DNA of 64,000 nucleotides from a bacterium UBP2_UBA5202 (GTDB lineage Bacteria; Edwardsbacteria; AC1; EtOH8): assembly GCA_002412795.1 (NCBI GenBank), contig DHVS01000005.1, forward strand, positions 1 through 64,000, read 5' to 3'. Both the position numbers and the translations under genes were made by a program. Within the stretch, counting starts at the first letter, position 1. Each line of letters begins with the position of its first letter. Positions 41,306-50,394 of this stretch are shown here, piece by piece. The notes beneath the pieces are model-generated. The model worked only from the letters and a program-made list of their open reading frames with translations. It had not been told where the DNA came from and did no database searches.

Positions 41306-42538
41306 TTAGGCGCTGCTGCCGGCGGCAAACCCGGTGGACCAGGCTATCTGCAGATTGTATCCCCCGCAGGGGCCGTCCAGGTCCAATACTTCCCCGCAAA
41401 AATACAGGCCGGGTGTTCTCTTGGATTCCATGGTCTTGGGATTCACTTCGGACAATTCCACCCCTCCGACGGTGACCACCGCCTCGTCATAACCCCTCAA
41501 CCCGATGACGGTGAAATCAATTCCTTTCAGAAGCTTTCTGACCGTGCCCCGCTGTTCCTTGTTCAACTGGTTGACCAGAATGTCCGGGCTTATCCGGGAA
41601 AGGGAGCAGAATACCGGGATCAGGCTGGAGGGCATCAGCCCCTTTAAGAGATTTTTGTAGGTCTTCCTGCCCTGAAGGTCCATGTCGCGCAGCAGCCTCT
41701 GGTCCAGCACCTCGTTGGACAGGGCCGGTTTCAGGTCCAGCGAACATTGCACCGGGCCTTCCTTAAGCCACTGGCCCGCCGGCCGGCTGGCATCCAGCGC
41801 CATCGGTCCGGAGATGCCGTAATGGGTGAAAAGCATCTCGCCGAAAAAGGAGGCTTTGTTCCGGCCCTGGGAAAATTTCAGTTCCACGTTTTTCAGGCTT
41901 AATCCCTGAAGCTGTCTGACAAAATCCTCCCGGACGACCAAAGGCACGTCGCAGGGCCTGGTGGGGACAATGCTATGCCCGAGTTCCTGGGCAAAACCAT
42001 AGCCATCCCCGGTGGAGCCGGTGGCCGGATATGATCTCCCTCCGGTGGCTATTACCAGAGAGTCAGCGGTATATGTCTTTTCGGACGTGGCTATTTTAAA
42101 ACCGCCAGGCTGTCTGGTTACATTCAGGACCCTGGCGCCGGCCACAACCTCCGCCCCGGCCTGCTTCAGGGCCTTCTGCAGGGCCAGCAGTATGTCCAGG
42201 GATCTTTGCGATTCCGGGAAATACCTTCCTCCCCGCTCCAGCACCAGCCTGACCCCCAGCTTCTCAAAAAAATCCAGCGTTTCCTGGCTGGAAAAACGGT
42301 TCAAGACCCCGTGCAAAAAGCGGGCGCCGGGGCCGCAGTCGGCGATGAACTGTTTGGGGTCAAGGTTGTTGGTCACATTGCAGCGGCCCTGCCCTGTAAG
42401 CAGAAGCTTACGGCCCAAAGCCGGCATTTTCTCCAAAAGTCTGACCTTCGCGCCTGCTTTGGCGGCAGTGATTGCAGCCATCATTCCGGCCGGACCGCCG
42501 CCGATCACAACTATTTTTTTTGTCGTTGTTTTGGGAAT
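41306..42538 (-). CDS. HI0933/YhiN-family flavoprotein, probable ATT start
   Basis: FAD-dependent oxidoreductase of the BaiN/HI0933 family, 410 residues with the ATT at 42538, or 400 from the GTG at 42508. The dinucleotide motif IGGGPAGMMAA is followed by LLTGQGRCNVTNN, a family signature. The C-terminal part has GGYNLQIAWSTGFAAG. The GTG at 42508 would remove the first beta strand (KKIVV) of the Rossmann fold. In frame upstream there is no ATG, GTG or TTG, only ATT (42538) and ATA (42541), while AGGTGA lies 6 nt before the ATT. I therefore place the start at ATT. Physiological substrate unknown. Confidence 0.85.
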   Translation of the reverse strand: MPKTTTKKIVVIGGGPAGMMAAITAAKAGAKVRLLEKMPALGRKLLLTGQGRCNVTNNLDPKQFIADCGPGARFLHGVLNRFSSQETLDFFEKLGVRLVLERGGRYFPESQRSLDILLALQKALKQAGAEVVAGARVLNVTRQPGGFKIATSEKTYTADSLVIATGGRSYPATGSTGDGYGFAQELGHSIVPTRPCDVPLVVREDFVRQLQGLSLKNVELKFSQGRNKASFFGEMLFTHYGISGPMALDASRPAGQWLKEGPVQCSLDLKPALSNEVLDQRLLRDMDLQGRKTYKNLLKGLMPSSLIPVFCSLSRISPDILVNQLNKEQRGTVRKLLKGIDFTVIGLRGYDEAVVTVGGVELSEVNPKTMESKRTPGLYFCGEVLDLDGPCGGYNLQIAWSTGFAAGSSA

Positions 42539-42695
42539 TATAGTTCACCTAACTGCAATTGCGGCAAATAGTTTTAAACATTATATGATACCAAATTTAC
42601 CGAGCGCATGCAATATGTTTTTAAAAATAAATTGACCGACAGCAAATTAGGCTGGCGAACAGCGTGATTTTTTCCAGGCGGCGGAGCCTGGGTAT

Positions 42696-42729
42696 AAAAA
42701 AAGACGCAGTGTAGGCTGCGTCTTTTTTT
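42696..42729. terminator. Bidirectional terminator, 14-bp stem
   Basis: Stem of A7GACGCAG with its complement, loop TGTAGG, ending in T7. It is 37 bp beyond the stop codon of the minus-strand FG-GAP gene and is followed by non-coding DNA up to the flavoprotein start. Confidence 0.9.
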
Positions 42730-42765
42730 CATTCCGGTTGGCGCCGGGCTTGTATGTTATTTATA

Positions 42766-44709
42766 CTATTTGACCAGCACCATGCGCTCGGTAAAACATT
42801 CCCGCCCCAGCTGGGCGCGGATGATATATACACCGTTTGACATGGTCTCCCGCTTGCTCCAGTTAAGCTGGTAGCTTCCGGCCGTCTTCATTCCCTTCTC
42901 CAGCACCCCAATCTGCTGACCGATTAGATTGTAAGCTTTGATCGAGACCAAAGCCGGTCCGGCCAGGGTATATTTGATTATGGCCTGGGAGCCCGCCGTC
43001 TGCAGAGAAAAACTTGTTTTAAGGACCTCCTGCACCGTACCAGTGACGCCGGTAAAAATGGAATAATCAACGCTGATGTCTTCCAGCGCCGGGGCCTGGT
43101 ATAGTTCATTGGCGGTGGCGGAATATTGATACTGAAGGTATTTTGAGGGCGAGGCCTTGCCCGGCAGCCCCGACTTGGCAACCTGTGACCAGGCGCTCCA
43201 TGTCCCGTCCCCGGGATCGGAAGTATTGCCGGTCCTTAAAGACACCTGGGAGACGGCGCCGGCCGGGAGATGTTCGTTCCAGGAGCAGGTTCCCCATTCC
43301 TTGGTTTCAGATTCATTGCCGAATACCGAAGAATGATAGATCTCCGTCAGCGACCGGTTGTGGACATTCCCGGCGTCCTTGGTGGATACCCCGCCCCTGG
43401 TGGTATAGAACGAATCGCAGCCAGCCGGAGAATAACCGGTGTCCGACCCGTAAAAAACATAGCCGTATCCCTGGTCCAAACCCTTGATCATCACAATGTC
43501 CAGGTAGCCGTCATGGTCTATCCGGTCCACCATTACCCCGGCCCCGCTTTTGATGGGCAGATCGCTGCGGACCGCGAAATTCGGCCCCCAATAGATGTAC
43601 GAAGTATCGAACGGGGTGGCAAAATTACTTTCGGCGTTGGCGAACACTATGTCCAGATGACCGTCCTTGTTGAGGTCGGCCACCGCGTTGTCGTAACTGC
43701 CGTGGGTCTGCAGGGAATCCATGTCGGACTGGCTGTATCCGGTTGCCGACCCGTAATAGATGTAGGAATGGATGTTGTAGGAGGCCTCCACCCGGCTGTT
43801 GCTGAAGACCAGGTCCAGGCTGCCGTCACGGTTCAGGTCCACGATGGTGCAGCTGCTGGCCCCGTGGGTGGAAACGGAGTCCCGGGCGGCGGTGCTGTAG
43901 TATATCGAGTCCGTGCCCTGCCCGTAATAAATGTATGAATGGATGTTGAAAATATCGGGAACGGTAAGGTTCTGCTGGCGGTTGCAGAATACGATGTCCA
44001 GCCGGCCGTCCTTGTTAAGGTCGGCCACCGAGACGTCGCAGGCGGCCTTGGTGGGCAGTTCGGTCCGGTTAGAGACGCTGTAGCCGGTCTTGCTGCCCCA
44101 GTAAATATAGGAATTGATCTCGAAAGAGTAACCGACGTCCTGGAAATTGGCAAAGATGATGTCCAGATGCCCGTCATGATTGAGGTCGCAGATATAATTG
44201 CCGTAGGCCCCCAGGGTCGGCAGGGCCGTGGTGTCGGCGGCATTAAACCCGTCCTTTGAACCCCAGAAGATCAGTGAGTTTGTAGCCCACTCCCCGCTTC
44301 CGTGCATGCCGCCGGAAAAGCAGCTGAAAACGATGTCCAATTGTCCGTCCCGGTTCAGGTCATCTACCGCATTGGAGGTGGCACCGTGGGTCGGCAGTTC
44401 GGTCCGGTTGCCAATGGTATAGCCGGAATCGCTGCCCCAGTAAATGAACGAATTGCAGTCAAAATTTCCGGAATCCCAGAAATTGGAAATAATCAGGTCG
44501 GCATAACCGTCCCGGTTAAGATCGTAACATGAGCCGGGATTGGCCACCAAAGCGCCGTCCCCGGTGCCGGCCCCGGAGGAATACATGTTAGCCTGATAGT
44601 CACCGTCCGAAAAATCCGGTTGGGTGGTTTCCGTCCACTGTCCGGCCTGGCCAGGCTGCGCCAATACAGCAAGCCCAGCTAATACTACTAACAAGTGCTT
44701 TATTGACAT
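42766..44709 (-). CDS. Secreted FG-GAP/VCBS seven-repeat propeller protein with C-terminal sorting domain
   Basis: 647 residues. A signal peptide (MSIKHLLVVLAGLAVLAQPGQAG) is followed by seven FG-GAP repeats, each with a calcium loop of the type DLNRDGYADL, DLNKDGRLDIVF or DHDGYLDIV and a second strand of the type NSYIYWGSKTGYS. Seven blades match an integrin-alpha-like propeller. A beta-rich linker follows, then a Por-type CTD (YTLAGPALVSIKAYNLIGQ, NGVYIIRAQLG, RMVLVK). The blade repeats are also conserved at the DNA level. It has a strong promoter and AGGAGGG Shine-Dalgarno. Likely a surface or secreted adhesin or binding protein. Confidence 0.85.
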   Translation of the reverse strand: MSIKHLLVVLAGLAVLAQPGQAGQWTETTQPDFSDGDYQANMYSSGAGTGDGALVANPGSCYDLNRDGYADLIISNFWDSGNFDCNSFIYWGSDSGYTIGNRTELPTHGATSNAVDDLNRDGQLDIVFSCFSGGMHGSGEWATNSLIFWGSKDGFNAADTTALPTLGAYGNYICDLNHDGHLDIIFANFQDVGYSFEINSYIYWGSKTGYSVSNRTELPTKAACDVSVADLNKDGRLDIVFCNRQQNLTVPDIFNIHSYIYYGQGTDSIYYSTAARDSVSTHGASSCTIVDLNRDGSLDLVFSNSRVEASYNIHSYIYYGSATGYSQSDMDSLQTHGSYDNAVADLNKDGHLDIVFANAESNFATPFDTSYIYWGPNFAVRSDLPIKSGAGVMVDRIDHDGYLDIVMIKGLDQGYGYVFYGSDTGYSPAGCDSFYTTRGGVSTKDAGNVHNRSLTEIYHSSVFGNESETKEWGTCSWNEHLPAGAVSQVSLRTGNTSDPGDGTWSAWSQVAKSGLPGKASPSKYLQYQYSATANELYQAPALEDISVDYSIFTGVTGTVQEVLKTSFSLQTAGSQAIIKYTLAGPALVSIKAYNLIGQQIGVLEKGMKTAGSYQLNWSKRETMSNGVYIIRAQLGRECFTERMVLVK

Positions 44710-44764
44710 AAAACCCTCCTCTTAGTTCTAATGGTTTTAATTTTCGCCATTCCTATTATCGTTA

Positions 44765-44792
44765 AGTATACACCTAAAAGCAAGGATGTCAA
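44765..44792 (-). promoter_or_regulatory. Predicted promoter of the FG-GAP gene
   Basis: Minus strand: TTGACA (44792-44787), 16-nt spacer, TATACT (44770-44765), with the ATG about 55 nt downstream. Confidence 0.6.
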
Positions 44793-44858
44793 GCATTAAT
44801 TTCGAATAAACCAAAGAAGGTCAAACATCGTTTTGGGCTGAAAACAATTCGGCATTGC

Positions 44859-46547
44859 TTACCTCAAGACGATCATCTTTCCGGTTTGTTTTACCCCCCC
44901 TGCCTGAAGCCGGTAAACATAAACCCCGTTGGAAACTGCGTGTCCGCTATCATCCCGGCCATCCCACTTGATGCTATGAGTCCCTGGGATCTGATTTCCC
45001 TCATCCAATGTCTTTACCAACTGACCGGCTGCATTGTATATTCTCAGACTGACCATTCCCGGGGATAAAACCTGGTAATCTATGGCGGTCTGAACCCTGA
45101 AGGGATTTGGGACGTTGTTCAATAACCGGTCTTTCTGCCAGATCAGTTCTGAGGGTTCTCCGCCGGCCACGCCCAGGTCCCTGGCCAGGGCCACGTCCAG
45201 GCTGGTCAGGCTGTCGTAATTCACCCGGACGCCCGTGACGGTCTTGGGGAAATACCCGGCTTTGGAAAAAGTGAGATCATAATTACCCGAAAGCAGCATC
45301 CGGTGGTAGTCTCCGATGGAATCGGTATAGACCGGTTTATCGATGCCGGCCACTTCAACCCGGGCAAAGTCCAGGGGCAGGCCGGTGGCCGAGTCGGTTA
45401 CCAGGCCCTGGATGCCCAACCCGGCCTGACGGATCAGGAACAGCATGGATTGGCGGTTGTCGGACCAGTAGTTGGGAAGGTTCGAAGCGTTGGGCCATTT
45501 GCTGTAGCCGATCTCCAGGGTCAGGTCTATCGCCGCAGAGGTGTGATAGGACCAGTCCTGCAAAGATCCTAGAACCGGATACCAGTAATATCCGAACACC
45601 ACGCCGCTGTCGGACTGCCCGTCATAATTGTAGTCGGAGGTCTCGTTGTACATCGGGTTATTAAGGCGGGCATAGCCCAGCGACACCTCCCGGATCAGAT
45701 GGTGGTCCGGCAGGTCGTTGGACAATGAGTCGCTGTAGTCCCAGTGGTAATTTGCCACCAGGGCCCCGCCGTGATACATGCAGCCCAGCACGAAATGATT
45801 TGCGCTTGTCCAGCCGATGAAGTTCTGGTTTTCCGGCTCTATGTCATAGGTGCCGTCATCTCCGGCGGAACCGTCCGGCACCGGAAAATTCCGGTTGAGA
45901 TCAATCCCAAAAGCATTGTAGCGGGCATTATTGACGTTTCCCAACGCATTGCCGTCCGGGTTGTACAGGGGAAGGAACCAGATCTCCCGGTTATTGACCA
46001 GATCAGCTATCTCCGGGACAGAACCATAGGCTTGGGTCAGGGAATCGATCATTGCAATGCACAGCTCTGTCCCCACCGGCTCATTTCCGTGAATGGTGGC
46101 TGCGAACCGGATCTCCGCTTCGTTCTCGGCGCTGTCCGGGTGATCGGTCACCAAAAACGCCCACATTTCACGGCCTTCCACCGTCTGGCCTATGGATATC
46201 TTCCTGGTAATTAACGGGTATCCGGCATGGACCGAATCCAGCTTGGCAGTCAGCCAACTGTAATTATGGTAGGCTGTTACTATCTTTTCGTCCCCCGGTA
46301 CCGGCATCACCTTCTCTACTTTCCAACCCAAGGCTTGCAGTTCCTTATATTTGGCCTCGAACACCCGGGCCTCTATATACCCGTTGCGCAGTTCCTCTAC
46401 ACCCACGCCCAAACCTTTAAATTTGTAGACATCATCATGGGAGGAAATGTATATCTTCACCGGGATCAAACTGCCGGCCTGGGCCCGAAGACCAGCCGGG
46501 GCCAGCAGCAACAGCAAAACCGGGAGGAATAACAATTTGTTTTTCAT
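44859..46547 (-). CDS. Secreted M14 zinc carboxypeptidase with carboxypeptidase-regulatory and C-terminal sorting domains
   Basis: 562 residues from the ATG at 46547, chosen for its signal peptide (MKNKLLFLPVLLLLLAPAGLRAQ) and an upstream GAAAGG. The zinc ligands are His153 and Glu156 in TIHGNEPVG. The substrate-binding motifs NPDG (196-199) and DLNRNFP (216-222) follow; the third zinc His is probably in MYHGGAL; the catalytic Glu is in LTLEIGYSKWP. A CarboxypepD_reg-like domain (IQGLVTDSATGLPLDFARVEV) is next, then a CTD (NNVPNPFRVQTAIDYQ, IYNAAGQLVKTLD, GVYVYRLQAGG, IVLR). It is an exported peptidase that cuts C-terminal residues; exact specificity unknown. Confidence 0.9.
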   Translation of the reverse strand: MKNKLLFLPVLLLLLAPAGLRAQAGSLIPVKIYISSHDDVYKFKGLGVGVEELRNGYIEARVFEAKYKELQALGWKVEKVMPVPGDEKIVTAYHNYSWLTAKLDSVHAGYPLITRKISIGQTVEGREMWAFLVTDHPDSAENEAEIRFAATIHGNEPVGTELCIAMIDSLTQAYGSVPEIADLVNNREIWFLPLYNPDGNALGNVNNARYNAFGIDLNRNFPVPDGSAGDDGTYDIEPENQNFIGWTSANHFVLGCMYHGGALVANYHWDYSDSLSNDLPDHHLIREVSLGYARLNNPMYNETSDYNYDGQSDSGVVFGYYWYPVLGSLQDWSYHTSAAIDLTLEIGYSKWPNASNLPNYWSDNRQSMLFLIRQAGLGIQGLVTDSATGLPLDFARVEVAGIDKPVYTDSIGDYHRMLLSGNYDLTFSKAGYFPKTVTGVRVNYDSLTSLDVALARDLGVAGGEPSELIWQKDRLLNNVPNPFRVQTAIDYQVLSPGMVSLRIYNAAGQLVKTLDEGNQIPGTHSIKWDGRDDSGHAVSNGVYVYRLQAGGVKQTGKMIVLR

Positions 46548-46619
46548 GTCTGCCTTTCTCTTAAAACCAACGGGCGTTTTCTTTTGTTCAGAAAACGCCC
46601 GTGTCATATGCGGTATGGT

Positions 46620-49600
46620 TTATTTTATCACCACCAATTTTTTGGCGGCCGTAAAGCCTGCGGCATTCAGCTGGTAGAAATAGACCCCGGTGGCGGCTTT
46701 TTGATTATTCTGATCCCGCCCATCCCATTCCACCGCATGCAGGCCAGGTTCCTTGGCCCCCTGATCGATAATCTTGACCAGCTGCCCGGATATATTATAA
46801 ACCCTGAGTTCAATCACGGCTTTGCCCGGCAGTTGATAGTCAATAGTGATGGTTTTGGCGCCGAAGCTGGGGTTGGGATAGGCTAGGCCCAGCTTAATGG
46901 CTGCTGGTGGGGGAACAATCGGGGGCTTTCCCGTGACCCCGGTGGTCTCCTGGACCCGGATGTCATCCACGTACCAGCCGGTACCGGTGATGGATCCGTC
47001 CGAAGTGAAGTGGAAACGCACCTTGATGACCGTCCCCGAGGACAATGCCGACAGGTCGTAAGTTTGTTTCACCCAGTCCGGCTGGGAGCCGTCAAACGAG
47101 CCCAAATTGTTCCAGCTGCCACCGCTGTTTGAGCTGTATTCCACATTGCAGTAATCGTAGGTGGCCTCAGTGCCATACTTGTGCCAGAAGCTGAGCTCGC
47201 TGTTGGGGCCCAGGATTATGTCGGGTGTGACCAGAGAGGCGTCAAGGGAACTGCTGTACTGGCCCGAGACGCTGTCTCCGCACCACCAGCTGTGCCCGGG
47301 GCTGTATGAACTTTGTCCCGTTATGTGCCACTGTGATTGGACCGAATATTTGGCGGTGACGCCTGCATCCTCGGCATTGTCGAAGAACCCGGCGCTGCCT
47401 ATCACCACCCGGAAACTGTCGTTCCTGGCATAGCCGCCGCTTAAGGCGCTGATGCCGAGCCTTACCCAGGCGAAGTAGGGCGAGACCGGAGGCGTGCCCA
47501 CCGTCACCGCATAGGCCGGAGCCGAAGTCCCGCCTCCGGCGGGAACAATGTCCCCGTAGGAAGCGCTGTTCCCGGTTATGCTTAGGTACGGGTCCGAGGT
47601 GCTGAGCAAAGCGCTGGTCCCGGTGGCGGCCTGCCCGCCGCTATTGCCGATGCTCACCAGGATGCTGTCGCCCTCACCCGGTTCCAGAATGCTGTTGCCG
47701 TTGCCGCCGGCAGCCGGGTCAAGCACCAGGTGGGATTTATAAGCCAGCTCCGGAGAGCGGATCACCAGCGTGAAGCCCGACTGCCAGACAGTATCCCGGC
47801 TGTCCCGGCATTCCACCGTGAACAGGACGCTGTGGCTGTCGGGTGCGGCGGCCGATACGTTCAGCGAATATCCCAAAATTCCCAGGGAATCTCCCGGAGC
47901 GATGTCCCCGTAGCTTTCAATAGAATCGGTGAAGGAGACGAAGGCATCCCCGGACCGGATCTTGGCGCTGATCGCCCTGGCGGTATCCGCTCCGAAGTTC
48001 TTCAGCCAAAGGTTGATCCCGTCACTCTCTCCCGGGTTCAGCCCGCCGTCGTTGTTTCCGGAGGCATCGTCTACCGTGTTCTTGAGATAAGCAACATAGG
48101 CCCCGCCGGAATAGGTCTGGATCGTGCCCTGATACGGGGCGCAGTTATGGGCGGTAACGGTTACCGCCAGGCTGTCAACCGCTCCCCCGGGATCCAGGTT
48201 GAACACCACGTTGCCTGATGCATTGGTATAGCCGGAGGCCAGCAGGGTCTTGGTGCCGGGCCGGTAGATTGCCACCAGCGCATCCTGCACCGGGCCGCCG
48301 GTATCGGCGTTGACCGTAAGCTGGCTGGGCCAGGCCGGAATGCTGTCAGGATGGGTTACCATCAGGACGGCCGGCTGCCGGGTGTACATGTCCACCCCGG
48401 CGCTGCCCAGGATGTTGTATTCCTCAAAATAGCGGGTGACCGTGACGCTGACCGCCTGGTCCCAGCCGTAATAGCGGCCCATGTCCAGCTTGGCCTTGAC
48501 CGTCATCCCTCCGATCAGAGTGTAACCGCTGTCCAGAAAGGCGTCGAACATCCGGCGCTGCAGGATGTCGTCCTCGTCCCAGTAGGAATAGACCGACGAA
48601 CCCCAGAAGGCAATGGCCCCCTTGTCGGCCGCCCTTATCCAGGTCTCGCCAAAACACTCGCCGTAGTTAAAATCCCCGGTCTGACAGGCAAAACTGGTGA
48701 CGAAAGCTGATTTATATGAATTGGTGAGGGCATTGACATTGGCCTGGGTAAAAGTAGGTCCGGCCCATGATGTTTGTGAGCCGTGCCCGGTATAGGCCAT
48801 CACCGTCCGGCCGTCGTTGAAGGCGGTAGCCACCGGGGTCCCGGTGCCGTAATAATCAAAAAGTGAGTCGCAGACCATGCCGTGGGCCCGGGACAGGGCC
48901 ATGCAATAATTGTCGGTGGTTTCGGCGAAAAGGTGGTAAGTGTAATCATCCGTCCCGGTAAAATAGGCTTTGGACATCCAGTCCTGGCTTGCCCCCCAGC
49001 TGCCCCGCTGGTAGTTGAGGTATTTATTGAGATAATTCCCCAGCTGGGTGCTGTTGACCACCGAGATCCGGCTGACATAAAGGTCGGGCACGATGTCATC
49101 GCCGGCCATGGTGGAATAGTACAGGTCGGTGTAGGGCAGGTCATCCTCGGTGCTACGGTGGGCCGGGATGCCGTTGACATCCCCCACCAAAAGGACCAGG
49201 TCGGGCGGGTTGGCCCCGTCATAGGCCGATTGGATGTACTGGCGGATGTGGGTGGTGTCGGCCCCGCCGGGGATCTCCGAAGTTCTGGTCACCGTCACAT
49301 GATAGCCCTTGCGGGTGTCCCAGTCCACCAGCGGCTGGATCCCGGTGTAGAAAGAATCCACCACTATGATCAGCTGGTTGACCGGCGCCGGGAGAACGGC
49401 TTTGGCAGTCTTGCTTACTGCCAGTTCATTGATGGTGATGCCCGCCACATGGCGGTCATATAACTTGGAGGAATATTTATGGTGAACGCTGTTGGTGCGG
49501 GCCTGATCCGATCCGGAAAGATTTACCGTGACCTTGACCCTGGTGGCAACTTTAAGCACTCCGCTTACCGGGTTATAGGATATGGGATTAAAACTGGCCA

Positions 49601-50135
49601 GCACTGCCCGCTTGGAGCGCATGCTTACCGGCCGGGAAAGCGTTACTTTGGCCTGACCGAAGAATTTGTCCTGGGAATAAATGTTATCATCAATGGCAAA
49701 AGGTATCTTGTCCGCAGCGCCTTCGATCTTGGGCACCGGGTACTGCACCGGAACGATCTTTTGTTCCAGCCCCAGTTCCTTAAGACTTACTTCCCGGCTT
49801 TCCAGTATTTGGAATTCAGCAGTGGCAGTGGCTCCTTGGGGTATCTCCAGCCATTCGGATATCACCGGAAGTTTTGGCTGTCCGACGGTGGTATTGTAAC
49901 CCTGCCCGGGAATGGTCAGCAGGTCAAAGTTACCGCCCTTGGTGCTGGCGGCGCTTTTTTCGAAACCGGGAACGTTGATCTCGAAGATTATCTGATTGTT
50001 GCCGCTTTGCAGCAGGCTGACCGGCTTTTGGGACGTGCCGGCCTGGGAAAGGGACAGCCATTGGGCGTTGGCTGACCCTGATATGGCTAATATCATCAGG
50101 CCGATTACAGCCATTTTTATGCCATGGTATTTCAT
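46620..50135 (-). CDS. Secreted gingipain-like C25 cysteine peptidase with multiple C-terminal domains
   Basis: 1171 residues from the ATG at 50135, which follows GGAGA and opens a signal peptide (MAVIGLMILAISGSANAQ). Residues 50-240 match the C25 propeptide (VGQPKLPVISEWLEIPQGA). The catalytic domain (about 250-630) has His451 in MAYTGHGSQTSW and Cys484 in VTSFACQTGDFN. Then come Ig-like/regulatory domains, an Ig-like segment rich in Asn-Gly, a MAM or jelly-roll domain (DYCNVEYSSNSGGSWNNLG) and a FlgD-like CTD ending in VVIK. A protease of this kind could be self-processed and exported by a type IX route. It may also be related to PorU, itself a C25 protein. Confidence 0.9.
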   Translation of the reverse strand: MKYHGIKMAVIGLMILAISGSANAQWLSLSQAGTSQKPVSLLQSGNNQIIFEINVPGFEKSAASTKGGNFDLLTIPGQGYNTTVGQPKLPVISEWLEIPQGATATAEFQILESREVSLKELGLEQKIVPVQYPVPKIEGAADKIPFAIDDNIYSQDKFFGQAKVTLSRPVSMRSKRAVLASFNPISYNPVSGVLKVATRVKVTVNLSGSDQARTNSVHHKYSSKLYDRHVAGITINELAVSKTAKAVLPAPVNQLIIVVDSFYTGIQPLVDWDTRKGYHVTVTRTSEIPGGADTTHIRQYIQSAYDGANPPDLVLLVGDVNGIPAHRSTEDDLPYTDLYYSTMAGDDIVPDLYVSRISVVNSTQLGNYLNKYLNYQRGSWGASQDWMSKAYFTGTDDYTYHLFAETTDNYCMALSRAHGMVCDSLFDYYGTGTPVATAFNDGRTVMAYTGHGSQTSWAGPTFTQANVNALTNSYKSAFVTSFACQTGDFNYGECFGETWIRAADKGAIAFWGSSVYSYWDEDDILQRRMFDAFLDSGYTLIGGMTVKAKLDMGRYYGWDQAVSVTVTRYFEEYNILGSAGVDMYTRQPAVLMVTHPDSIPAWPSQLTVNADTGGPVQDALVAIYRPGTKTLLASGYTNASGNVVFNLDPGGAVDSLAVTVTAHNCAPYQGTIQTYSGGAYVAYLKNTVDDASGNNDGGLNPGESDGINLWLKNFGADTARAISAKIRSGDAFVSFTDSIESYGDIAPGDSLGILGYSLNVSAAAPDSHSVLFTVECRDSRDTVWQSGFTLVIRSPELAYKSHLVLDPAAGGNGNSILEPGEGDSILVSIGNSGGQAATGTSALLSTSDPYLSITGNSASYGDIVPAGGGTSAPAYAVTVGTPPVSPYFAWVRLGISALSGGYARNDSFRVVIGSAGFFDNAEDAGVTAKYSVQSQWHITGQSSYSPGHSWWCGDSVSGQYSSSLDASLVTPDIILGPNSELSFWHKYGTEATYDYCNVEYSSNSGGSWNNLGSFDGSQPDWVKQTYDLSALSSGTVIKVRFHFTSDGSITGTGWYVDDIRVQETTGVTGKPPIVPPPAAIKLGLAYPNPSFGAKTITIDYQLPGKAVIELRVYNISGQLVKIIDQGAKEPGLHAVEWDGRDQNNQKAATGVYFYQLNAAGFTAAKKLVVIK

Positions 50136-50194
50136 GTTTTTCTCCGTATGTATATTGAATAATATTACTGCAAGAATAGTGCCTGATCTCTTCG

Positions 50195-50343
50195 TTTTTG
50201 ACCGGTCGGTCAAAAACTGCAAGGTCTTTGTTTCCAAGGGACTGGAAAGTGGATAATAAGTTAGATTACTTTAGAACCATTTCGGTTTCCAGGGAATGAT
50301 GCATATTTTACACAATATGCAATATTTATCTCTAATTAATTAG
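50195..50343 (-). promoter_or_regulatory. Two inverted repeats and AT-rich control region upstream of the C25 gene
   Basis: The 259-bp gap before the C25 gene holds TTTTTGACC/GGTCAAAAA (50195-50203 and 50208-50216, loop GGTC), GCATATT/AATATGC (50301-50307 and 50314-50320) and the palindrome CTAATTAATTAG (50332-50343). A weak minus-strand promoter (TTGAGT, N17, GATAAA) lies in the same stretch. These could be operator or attenuator elements; none resembles a known factor site. Confidence 0.4.
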
Positions 50344-50394
50344 TGTAACTCAATTTAGGGGCATTGTCAAGGGCTGGACTGACTATTGTTTTAG

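Noticed and set aside
46620..50135. The C25 protein as PorU, the T9SS sortase
   Set aside because: It carries a propeptide, several C-terminal domains and its own sorting domain, and no Por gene is adjacent; it fits a secreted protease better, though a relation cannot be excluded.
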